Source: Corella eumyota (Eukaryota; Chordata; Ascidiacea; Phlebobranchia; Corellidae). From it: a stretch of 64,000 nt of DNA. Shown one piece after another: positions 1 through 29,800 of this stretch. Made by a program: the position numbers and the translations under genes. The stretch lies in NCBI GenBank assembly GCA_963082875.1, contig OY720102.1, forward strand, positions 8,122,001-8,186,000, written 5' to 3'. The notes under the pieces are model-generated. The model had not been told where the DNA came from. It ran no database searches and saw nothing but the letters and a program-made list of their open reading frames with translations. Each line of letters opens with the position of its first letter. The first letter of the stretch is position 1.

Positions 1-410
1 TCCTTATAGCACAATTAGCAATTTCAATAATCATTGTTTAAAGGTTGTAAATATAATTATTCAAAATGTTGTCAACACACAACTTTAGACACCATTACAA
101 CTACACTCGTCATTAACTTTTTTTGTCTTACATAACATTTTAACCTGTTTGCTTTGGTGTGATATTTGTAACTGTTTTGTGACTTACGCCTTTTTGCTTT
201 ATAAATTTCGAAATGCAATAAAAACAATAAAATATTAATATTTTCTTAATTTTATCTAAAAAACTGTTTACCAACGTAGAATATCAACAATATAATAATT
301 ATAGGAATTCGCGCACTTGGCCTATGATTCAAGTTAAATTCGAGCACTAATTGGGGCAGATTAAGAGAGAGAATCTCAGCGTTTATTTTACGTGTTTTTT
401 TTACGAAGTG

Positions 411-536
411 TTAAGTAAACTTGATGAAATACATTTCATCGCAAGAACCACAAAGTTTCTTTTGCCCAGTGATGGCCAATTTAAGATGATGATCGTCGCA
501 TTCACGTTTGTTGCCAACAAAAGGCCGACTATTTTC
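411..536 (-). CDS. Possible terminal exon of an unidentified minus-strand gene
   Basis: On the minus strand a CTGCAG acceptor at 537-542 is followed by 41 open codons and a TAA at 411-413. The peptide is hydrophilic with a CGSC pair near its end. An AATAAA-like signal on the same strand lies near 380. Base composition here is less AT-rich than the flanks. I do not recognise the peptide and no further exon is in the window, so this is only a candidate; a second short open stretch with its own acceptor (562-614, minus) ends in TAG and could be an alternative last exon. Confidence 0.25.
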   Translation of the reverse strand, partial: ENSRPFVGNKRECDDHHLKLAITGQKKLCGSCDEMYFIKFT

Positions 537-879
537 CTGCAGTCTTAACGGGCCGATATTTCTATGATGTGTAAAAAGGCCAAGTTCCCTTATATTGTTG
601 GTTGTCGCTAATACCTACATCACAAAAATTCAAATGTGCGAGAAATACAACCACCAAACAGGAAACGCTCATTAACAAATTTACAAGCTAAGGTTAATTA
701 AATTTTATCTCATAAAAACGAAGCCCATAAACGATAGCTCAGGTAAACACTGCCAAAAATTTTAAAATTGATTTATAAAATATAAAAAAGGTTTTGATAT
801 TTGTTTTGTGTTTGGTTTTTTATAAAACCTAGTTAAAACACTTACTTGTACAATGTAACACTTACTTTTGAAATGTATT

Positions 880-1200
880 ATAAAAACGGAGCCGTCTGTG
901 GGCGCTACGCGCGTTCAACGTCATAAGGTAGTTTCCCTTAAGGCGCGCTTTTCGATTTTAAAACGCAATTCAGCCACTTTCTGACTTTGTTTTTTCCTAA
1001 AGCCATATTGCAAATTTTTGTTATTTTTTTTCAACCCAGCTGTGCCAGGTTATTCCATCACGTGGCAGACGTGGTTAACTGATAGTTAAGATGACCTCTA
1101 TAAAAGTAGCGCTGAAATATTATTTATTAATGGAGTTTTTGCGTTTCAAAAGGACAGACTGGCAAAGACTGAAAGGATTAAATTTAAATTATTTTTTTAG
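880..1200 (+). promoter_or_regulatory. Candidate CKAP5 promoter and 5' UTR
   Basis: CpG-rich island in AT-rich surroundings (ACGCGCG, GGCGCGC around 905-950), with an E-box CACGTG at about 1059-1064. It lies directly upstream of the CKAP5 start. A pyrimidine-rich tract ending TTTTTTTAGCAG at about 1190-1203 looks like a splice acceptor in the 5' leader, from either a 5'-UTR intron or leader trans-splicing. Inferred from composition and position only. Confidence 0.4.
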
Positions 1201-1256
1201 CAGTTTTGTTTTGGTTAATTTAAGTTTACTTTTGATTTATTGCTTAAAGTTTAACT

Positions 1257-20482
<19,226 letters not shown>

Positions 20483-20950
20483 ATGGGACGTGATAAAATC
20501 TAAATATTTAGTTGAACTTGGGTCCTATCTTCTTTTTTGTTATTATTTCTTATAGCAACATAGTTATCACTTTTGAAAAATTCCAGCATTTTCTTTTAAC
20601 TATCTTCTTTAATGGTATGGTTATATATAAAATATGGAGTAGAAACTACATTAAAAAGTGTCTCAATTTTTTCTTTACATTTGTTTATTTTTTTCTACCC
20701 TTAAAGTTCTAATGTATATTGTAACCAACTACATATCCTATGTAAATACATTTTTTCACTTCAATAACACATAATTTGTATTTGATTCTCTGACTCTAGC
20801 TATACGGTAAATAGAATACAAGTATGTTTTGTATCTAAATAAGAGAAAATCATTCATTTTAATAGAGTAAAAATACCTTCTAAACTACTAATATACAGCG
20901 ATAATTTAAATTTTCATGTATTTTGTGTTAATCAAATAAAAAAATAACAC
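20483..20950 (+). other. CKAP5 3' UTR and poly(A) region
   Basis: AT-rich sequence after the CKAP5 stop. AATAAA at 20935-20940 is the best poly(A) signal. No gene seen; the open frame at 20512-20712 is low-complexity. Confidence 0.5.
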
Positions 20951-20954
20951 TACT

Positions 20955-21299
20955 TTTTGTACATCTTATCCGCAACTTGAAAAGGTCGACTGCACGACCT
21001 AATAATATCAGTTACCCCTACCCAGTCTCGAATTGCCTAGGCAGTTTAGGATATTATATAGATTATAACTCCCACAGATCTCATGCTGTAGCGCTCTTGA
21101 GTAAGGCGCTATAAATGGTATGAACTCCTGCTGAGCCAATACCAGCAGTATAATTATCGGCCAATTATAATCTATAATATCCCAAACTGCTAAAGGTAAC
21201 TTGAGACTGGGTCGGAGTAACTGATGTTACTCTATGTTTAAGTCGCGCATTTGACTTTCCCACATCGAGGATAAAGATATATATATATATAAAAAAAAC
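20955..21299. mobile_element. Two tRNA-derived SINE fragments fused in opposite orientation
   Basis: 20955-21066 is the 3' part of a SINE on the minus strand, interrupted in the middle of its body by a plus-strand SINE 3' portion (21067-21299) that begins at the B-box region and ends in (AT)n and A-tail. A nested or template-switched insertion would give this. Confidence 0.85.
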
Positions 21300-22113
21300 T
21301 TTGTTTTTTTATTGGCTCAGCTAGAGTTTATAGCGAATTACTTAAGGACGCTACAGTACCAGAGCTTAAAGGGGAACTCAACAGAAAAATAAAGCCAGCT
21401 AATATGTTTTTTTAAAATGTACTGAGTTTAAAACTTTAATTAAAAATATTTTCGGGCCTATAATAAGCCTGATTCGATGTTTTAAATTTCAACGGCAAAT
21501 CCTTTATGACATCAATGATTGTACGCGAATTTGTTACGTTATGATGCGGTCATTAGCTGTTTTAAAACCGTACGAGTTTTCTCTAAAAGTTAAAACTATT
21601 ATAAAAAACGTTTATAAGCTTTCCAAGGATTGTTCTACATTGCACAAGTGTTTTTATTCGTTTAAATGCAGCAAAAAAGTTTTTATGCCTATTGGAAAAA
21701 TTGTTCTTTTGCCAGACTGCCGAACCCAAACTTTGTGATATCTGCGTTTGGCTGTTAAAAGAAATTAGTATATGCCACTGTGTGTTTGTATATATAAACT
21801 ATGATAAAACAGGCCAAATTATTTGTTAAATTTCACAAAATTCGCTTATCATTAGTAATGCAACTTTAAGTATGTTTCTATTGAGGCAAACTACGTTGAA
21901 CAAAGGGTTTTCAGCATCATAACGTATAGCTAACAAAAATAATTAAGCCCAACTGAAGTTCTGTGCTTTCGACCATGGAAAACGCAAACGTTTTGAGTGC
22001 TTTCCTATAAAATTGCAAAAGTTCGAATAACCGTAACGGTTTTCAATATATAGTGTTTTGTCCGTCTGATAATTTCAAAACAAATTTACATCGTAACATT
22101 ATTATAAAGATCT
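21300..22113. other. Intergenic stretch without a recognised gene
   Basis: An open frame at 21541-21738 (65 codons, Lys/Cys-rich, plus) has no splice context or recognisable similarity; I do not call it a gene. The rest is AT-rich and unremarkable. Confidence 0.4.
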
Positions 22114-22393
22114 ACCGGAAGCGTGGTGTAGTGGTAAAAACACTTGCTACACCACACATGAGTTCGTGGGTTCAATCCCCACTGATCTCATGTTGTAGCG
22201 CCCTTAGGTAAGGCACTATAAACGTTGAACTCCTGCTGAGCCAGCACTTAATCAGCAGCCAGCACTTAAAATCAGCAACTATCGGGCAATTATAATCTAT
22301 AATATCCTAAAATGCTACAGGTAACTCGAGACTGGGTCGGAGTCGCGCATTCGATTTTCTTACATCAAGAATGAAGATATATACAAAAAAAAA
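22114..22393 (+). mobile_element. tRNA-derived SINE with a small internal duplication
   Basis: Head CCGGAAGCGTGGTGTAGTGG; CAGCACTTAATCAGCAGC is partly repeated, and the GAGTAAC/GTTACTC hairpin is deleted. Confidence 0.92.
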
Positions 22394-22787
22394 TATCAGC
22401 TGAATTGTTCAGTAGAACAAAAAGTAGGAGTTTTTTTGTATAACGTTAAAAAAAATGATAGGTGTAGTTTTTAAATAGCATAATTACAACTGCATTGAAA
22501 AAAAACATATTTTCTAAAAATGGGCTAAAAAAACTGTTATACCTCATTTTCTTTTTTTTAAATTGTTTCTTTTTATTGTACACACTTTAAATTGTTTCTT
22601 ATTATTGTACGCCTTTGGCACCTGTAAAGGTAAAGCGGAAATGCACGAGTAGTAAAGAGGTTGTTGTTTAAATGAAACTGAATTTGCTTAAAAAATATTT
22701 AAATTGTATTCTATCATGTGTTTTGCGTATTGTCTTGTCAACATATTTCAATAGTTATTTTAATGTATTTTTGCTTGCAAATATGGG

Positions 22788-25345
22788 TCGCCTGAAAATG
22801 AAGGAATGGAAATTGAAGGAACGGAAAATGAAGGAACGGAGAATGAAGGAACCGGAAAATGAAGGAACGGAAAATAAAGGAACCGGAAAATGAAGGAACG
22901 GAAAATGAAGGTACGGAAAATGAAGGAACCGGAAAATGAAGAAACGGAAAATGAAGAAACCGGAAAATAAAAGAACGAAAAATGAAGGGACCGGAAAATA
23001 AGGGTCGACTGAAAATGGGTCGACTGAAATGAGGGAATGGAAATTAAAGAAACGGAAAATGAAGGAACGGAAAATGAAGAAACCGGAAAATGAAGGAACG
23101 GAAAATGAAGGGACCGGAAAATGAAGGAACGGAAAATGAAGGAAGCGGAAAATGAAGGAACGGAAAATGAAGCAAACGGAAAATGAAGGAACCGGAAAAT
23201 AAAGGAAAGCAAAAAAGGAGATGGCGGAATCTTAAATACTGAAACGCGGAAATACCGTTGACTGTTTATTTAGGATTACTGTCATTTATTTGAGAACTGA
23301 TAAGCGTTAATGAGTTAATTTTTATTACCCCAGCATACCCTAACCCTCTTCTGTAAAATGCCCGTTTATTCCTTAAATAATATTGACTTAAATACAAATA
23401 AACAGGCAACGGAATTTCTGCGTTTTATTTTTTTAAGATTCCGCCTCTCCTTTTTTCACTTTCCTTCAATTTCTGTTCCTTCATTTTCCGGTTCCTTCAT
23501 TTTCCGTTCCTTCATTTTTCGGTTCCTTCATTTTCCGTTCCTTCATTTTCCGGTTCCTTCATTTTCCGTTCCTTCATTTTCCGGTTCCTTCATTTTTCGT
23601 TCCTTCAATTTCCGTTCCTTCATTTTCCATTCCCTTAAATTCCGCGTCCCCCTGGAAATGAGGGAATGGAAATTGAAGGAACGGAAAATGAAGAAACCGG
23701 AAAATGAAGGAACGGAAAATGAAGGAACCGGAAAATGAAGGAACGGAAAATGAAGGAACCGGAAAATGAAGGAACGGAAAATGAAGGAAACGGAAAATGA
23801 AGGAACCGGAAAATAAAGGAAAGCAAAAAAGGAGAGGGCGGAATCTTAAATACTAAAACGCGGAAATACCGTTGACTGTTTATTTAGGATTACTGTCATT
23901 TATTCGAGAACTGATAAGCGATATTAAGTTAATTTTTATTACCCCAGCATACCCTAACTCTCTTCTATAAAATGCCCGTTTATTCCTTAAATAACATTGA
24001 CTTAAATACAAATAAACAGTCAACGGAATTTCCGCGTTTTATTTTTTTAAGATTCCGCCTCCCTCTTTTTCACTTTCCTTCAATTTCCGTTCCTTCATTT
24101 TCCGGTTCCTTCATTTTCCGTTCCTTCATTTTCCGGTTCCTTCATTTTCCGTTCCTTCATTTTCCGGTTCCTTTATTTTCCGTTCCTTCATTTTCCGGTT
24201 TCTTCATTTTCCGTTCCTTTAATTTCCGTTCCTTCATTTTCCATTCCCTCAAATTCCGCGTCCCCCTGAAAATGAGGGAATGGAAATTGAAGGAACGGAA
24301 AATGAAGGAACCGGAAAATGAAGGAACGGAAAATGAAGGAACCGGAAAATGAAGAAACGGAAAATAAAGGAACCGGAAAATGAAGGAACGGAAAATGAAG
24401 GAAACGGAAAATGAAGGAACCGGAAAATAAAGGAAAGCAAAAAAGGAGAGGGCGGAATCTTAAATACTAAAACGCGGAAATACCGTTGACTGTTTATTTA
24501 GGATTACTGTCATTTATTCGAGAACTGATAAGCAATAATGAGTTAATTTTTATTACCCCAGCATACCCTAACTCTCTTCTATAAAATGCCCGTTTATTTC
24601 TAAAATAATATTGACTTAAATACAAATAAACAGTCAACGGAATTTCCGCGTTTTATTTTTTTAAGATTCCGCCTCTCCTTTTTTCACTTTCCTTCAATTT
24701 TTGTTCCTTCATTTTCCGGTTCCTTCATTTTCCGTTCCTTTATTTTCCGGTTCCTTCATTTTCCGTTCTTTCATTTTCCGGTTCCTTCATTTTCCGTTTC
24801 TTCATTTTCCGGTTCCTTCATTTTCCGTTCGTTCAATTTCCGTTCCTTCATTTTCCATTCCCTCAAATTCCGCGTCCCCGAAAATAAAGGAACGGAAAAT
24901 GAAGGAACCGGAAAATGAAGGAAAGCAAAAAAGAAAAGGCCGGAATCTTAAATACTGAAACGCGGAAATAGCGTCGACTTTTTATTTAGGATTACTGTCA
25001 TTTATTTGAGAACTGATAAGCGTTAATGAGTTAATTTTTATTACCCCAGCATACCCTAACCCTCTTCTGTAAAATGCCCGTTTATTTCTTAAATAATATT
25101 GACTTAAATACAAATAAACAGGCAACGGAATTTTCGCGTTTTATTTTTTTGAGCTTCCACCTCTTCTTTTTTCACTTTCCTTCAATTTTCGTTATTTCAT
25201 TTTCTGATTCCTTCATTTTCTGTTCCTTTATTTTCCGTATTTTTCATTTTCCGTTCCTTCATTTTCCGTTCCTTTATTTTCCGGTTTCTTCATTTTTTGA
25301 TCCTTCAATTTCCGTTCCTTCATTTTCCATTCCCTCAAATTCCGC
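22788..25345. repeat. Tandem array of four foldback (hairpin) units
   Basis: Each unit has a purine-rich arm, a unique core, then the inverted pyrimidine arm. Arms are built from half-units of 15 and 16 bp beginning GGAACGG and GGAACCGG, each ending AAAATGAA. Units: about 22788-23643, 23655-24250, 24270-24862, 24884-25345. Core starts recur at 23201, 23815, 24429 and 24917 (spacing 614, 614, 488). Core flanks also pair: GCGGAATCTTAAATACT with its inverse, leaving a loop of about 130 nt. Arms made of tandem short repeats are the hallmark of foldback elements such as Drosophila FB and sea-urchin TU. No transposase frame. Repetitive FSVPSFS-type open frames on both strands are artefacts. Confidence 0.88.
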
Positions 25346-25549
25346 GTCCCCGTAAATACGTGGCGTAAACCTATAAGGGAATTCTGATGTGTAAATATTG
25401 TTTGAATTCAGTCAGCAAAATCCTTTAAGTTGTTTAACAAGAACTATTACAAACACAATAAATTTAATCCACTCAAAACTGTCAAATATATATTAAAGAT
25501 AAATATATTATAAGACGACAAAAACCCTTCGGTGTTAAATATTTTTAAA

Positions 25550-26080
25550 TTTCATAATGTCGGAAAGTATTTTTAATCGGATCTTGTTTCTTTATTGTTT
25601 TTTAACTTTAATATAACTTTTGAAGACAAACGTTGTTTCGCTTTTAACTTGCAATTTTAATGCAATTTTAATTTATAATTATTTATTCATGATTAAAATT
25701 TGGCCCGTATTTTTTTTTTAAAAGTAGTTTCCGCGGGAGAGTGAGACCTATAGTAGCGGGTGGTTTCTTTTATAGTGATCAAAATGTTGATAATACAGAA
25801 AACCCAAAATGTGCATCAAACTGCGCAAACTTTTTTATAGTTGCAGAACTTAGGTGTAATTACATTTTTTTAACTTTATAATGTCGGAAAGTATTTTTAA
25901 ATACCTCAAAAATAAAAAGATTTGCCAAATTTTCGACATATTTGTTAACAGTTTTCGGTCGATAGTTCGCGTAAACTAAGTTTGTGCGTTTTAAAAATTA
26001 ACATGCATATTCTTTTTAATTTGGTTAATATGATGTTAAATTTTTTTTAATTTCATAATGTTGGAAAGTATTTTTAATTG
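25550..26080. repeat. Triplicated motif upstream of symplekin
   Basis: ATAATGT(C/T)GGAAAGTATTT occurs at about 25555, 25879 and 26056, preceded by TTT(A/C)AT-rich sequence and, in the first and third copies, followed by a further shared stretch with TATAACTTTTG. Unequal spacing suggests old duplication. Confidence 0.65.
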
Positions 26081-26163
26081 GGTCGGAGCAATTTCCGTTT
26101 TTTATTGGGTTCGACTTTACTATAACTTTTGGTAATGTTTATTTTATATTATTTAAAATGTCG
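25720..26163 (+). promoter_or_regulatory. Candidate symplekin promoter and possible first exon
   Basis: A locally CpG-containing stretch (TTTCCGCGGGAGAGTGAG near 25729) precedes the gene. The first visible symplekin exon opens in phase 0 with V-V-E-L-L, so an ATG-bearing exon must end in phase 0 upstream. ATGTCG followed by GTAATT at 26158-26163 would fit but is tiny; this is inference, not proof. Confidence 0.25.
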
Positions 26164-26538
26164 GTAATTTGCGCGAACGCAAAATCTGCATTAAAAAAAA
26201 TGGACTTGTTTATTAGTCGAGTCGAAATCGGAATAAACAAAGAGAATAATATTAACATTGGTGCCACAATATCTAAATTAATATGTTTACTATTTTTGTA
26301 TTAACGATTTAACAATTTATATCAACGTGCACTTACGCGGAAAAATGCGAAGTTCTATAAATTTCACGTTTTAATCTGCCAATGCTCATTTTGTAAAACT
26401 TGGATAAGCAAAAACGATGGAACCACTATCTATGAAGTTAAGTCAGATAACAATTTTAAAATAACCTAACTATAACGTTTTTTGATTACTGATTTGTTTT
26501 TAACCTTTAACCGTTCAACTGTTCAACTCCAACATTTT

Positions 26539-26841
26539 ACCGGCAGCGTGGTGTAGTGGTAAGAAAAGAACACTTGCTACACCACACATGACTGCATGAG
26601 GTCGTGGGTTTAATCCCTACTGATCTCATGCTGTAGCGCCCTTGAGTATGGCGCTATAAACGGTATGAACTTTTGCTGAGCCAGCACTTAATCAGCAGTA
26701 AAATTATCGGGCAATTATAATCTATAATATCCCAAACTGCCACAAACAACTCGAGACTGGGTCAGAGTAACTTATGTTACTCTATGTTTAAGTCGCGCAT
26801 TCGACTTTCCCACATCGAGGATAAAGAAATATACAAAAAAA
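26539..26841 (+). mobile_element. tRNA-derived SINE, full length
   Basis: Starts CCGGCAGCGTGG; a short duplication after GGTAAGAA and near the ACATGACTGCATGAGG stretch makes it slightly long. It ends 40 bp before the first visible symplekin exon. Confidence 0.94.
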
Positions 26842-26881
26842 CATAAATTTTTTTAATAAAAAATTATATGTTTACTAACAG

Positions 26882-29800
26882 GTGGTTGAATTGTTAAACA
26901 AAGCTTCAATGCCAGTAAAAGACTCTGTAAAGGTTTCTGAATTGTTTCAAGTTCAGGAGCTGATAATCAATAAAGAACCTCAACTTTTAGACAACTTCAC
27001 AGACGAAGTTGTAGCATTTCAAGCAGACAGGTCACAAGATGTACGGAAATTTGTAGTTGGTTTTATGGAAGAAGCATGGCAAGTTTTTATTAAATTTTTT
27101 TTAAAGGATTTTTTGAAATAAAATATATGTATAAACCAGTCTGGAAAGTAGGGCAATTTTCGACGAGATCTCGTGCGTGCAAGCAAAAAAATATGTGTGA
27201 CCGCGTGTGCACGCATACCAAAATTTCCAATCTAGGCGTGCACATGTGATATATGTTAGCGTGTTTTAGGCGTCAGTACTGCGCGTGCACATTTTTTTAA
27301 GACACCAGGCATACAAAACGCTTATTCCAGGCATACATTTTTTTAATGAAAAAAATCTCGTGCGTGCACGCTGCCCTACTTTCCAGACTGGTGTATAAAT
27401 ACATCTAAAAAAAAATGCACAAAAAAGTATAAATAAAGGAAAAGAATAAACAATGAAAAAATTGCACAGGAAAAAAAAACTTAAAAATGAAATGCGACCA
27501 TTTTTATTTATAAAAAATTGTAGCATCATAAGCGATAACTTCATATAAATTTGGGAGGGGTTGTACCATTTTTATGACATCATATGATGCCTTCGGAAAG
27601 AATATTTAAAAAAAATATAGCATTGTTAAAACAATTTTTAAAAGTATGAGATGATTCAGCAACTTATTTCGGCAAACAATGACTAAGCAAAAAAATCATA
27701 TGCGGGGTTTGAATTAGAAAGTTGACTTGTGCCACTTTTTATAAAAAAGTATTTGATATTCGCCAACTTACCATGGCCTGTCATGTTTTTACTTTTAAAT
27801 GACAAAAAATGTATGTATGGTAGGGTCACGTGGACTGAAATGAGTGTATGGGGGGGGAATGAGTATGTTACATAAAAACCTATCTTAATTTTTTTTCTGT
27901 GTTGATACAAACTTTTTTTTTTAGTAAAGTGTAGGATAAGTTTTAATAATAAAATAACTTAACAATAATTATTTTTTTATATGCTTTTTATAATACTTTT
28001 TAACATATATACAAAAAAAGAAAAAAAAATGTTCATGCAAAAATTAATCTAATTTTTCGGAAACACTTATGTCCTGCAGATCAGTTTTTACTGCTGTAAG
28101 TTATTGCATATGTATCCAAGTTTAAAACCTACTATGCATTTAACCTCTGTTTTTTACAGGTAAAATTAGAATAAAAATTAAAAATCGGGGTAAAGTTGTT
28201 TAAAGTGTTATGTACAGAGTTTTGCAATTTTGTAAGTTATGTATATAACATGTTAGTATGGTTGACACTGAATCACAAAATGGCTTTAGAACTTTTAAAA
28301 AATGTCTGTAGTACTTACAATTTAATTTTCAAAAATACTGGAAAATGATTAACATAAAACACCAGGTTACCATATTTTTTGTGTGACGTAGAAAGTACTA
28401 AGTAGCATAGTGAATGTATACACGCTAGTACTTTCTACGTCATCACAAACAGGGCTTCCCTTTTCTTTTTTTTAAATTAATTTTAATTTTTTTTTAAAGT
28501 TGTATATAACTTAAAAAGTAGGTGAAATTATTTAAGGTTAAAACCATTTTTGTGTTCAGTGACACCAACTTTATTAATTTTTGAGTATAAAAATATCGCT
28601 AATATATGACTTTAACAAATATTAGTATAATAAGGAAGTTTAACAGAAAAATTTCACTATGCACTTCGTAAATTTACCTAAATTTTTATTAATTAACCCA
28701 TCTTTAACCTTTAAAGTTTGTTTGCGCCAACTATCTTTATTTTTTACAACTATAAAACCTATCAATTTCTAAAATTTTGTAAATGTATTAACTGTACCAA
28801 CATATGCACATCAATAGAAGTTATATTTAATAATTTTACGTTTTTAATTTACAAAATAAAAATATGTGAAATGTTGGCAGGGGTTGTAAAATAATACAAA
28901 CAAAGTTTCTTTTTGTTTTAAATTTAGTTTTTCAAAGTAAACTTTCAGTTGTCAAAATTTGTTAAAAACAGTAACTACAAGATAGTACATTTACTTGTTG
29001 TGTTTTGTTTTATGTTAAAAAACTTGTTTAAAAAAAAGTTTAAAAAATTACAATTCATCAAACTTTTTATACTCATTCCCCCCCCAAATTATACTCATTC
29101 CCCCCATGTGACCCGATATATATAATTTTTTACTTTTTGTTTTTGCAAACATGTGTTTGCAAAAAAAAACGCATTCGGTTAAGACGTTTTTGCGGTATTG
29201 TTCATATTTAATTTTTTCTATTAAATCTTGCATTTTGTTAATTTATATTTAAAGTGGACAGTTGCGTTCAAACATTTATATGAAGAAAGCTCGCTGCAAA
29301 TTTTTAAAAACAATAACATGATAATAAACAGTGCACATTAAGTAATGGTTTTTGGTAGGGATAAGCTGAAATCCAAATTACTCGGATTCGACGAGCCCGA
29401 GTATTTTGTTGAGATACTCGGCCGAGTCCGAGTACTCGGTTATGACTTGATTAAACGTATATAACTGTGCACGAGAATCTTTCCCGCATAATTTTAAACT
29501 GCCAAATTTGCCAAAAAACACGTATTAATGGATTATAAAAGGTTTAACGTTGGCAAATCTACCTACCATTGATAGTAATATTATTTTAAGTCCAAACGAA
29601 AATGTAAAAGTCTCAAATTTATTATGCGTAAAATTTTACCATGTAAAAGTGTATTTGTTGCGCAATTGTTGATTAAATAACATGATATAATTGAGAGTAG
29701 ATTATAATTTATTAGAAAAAGGGATAACTCGTGTTTTTTATGTTTAGTAAATCGTATACGATCTTAAATGACAAATTGTTACTTGGTCTGAGTAATAAAA

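Noticed and set aside
22760-25355. Open frames of FSVPSFS/FIFRSF repeats and short frames beginning MPVYSLNNID on both strands
   Set aside because: They are translations of the foldback arms and cores; they recur wherever the repeat does and break at unit edges.
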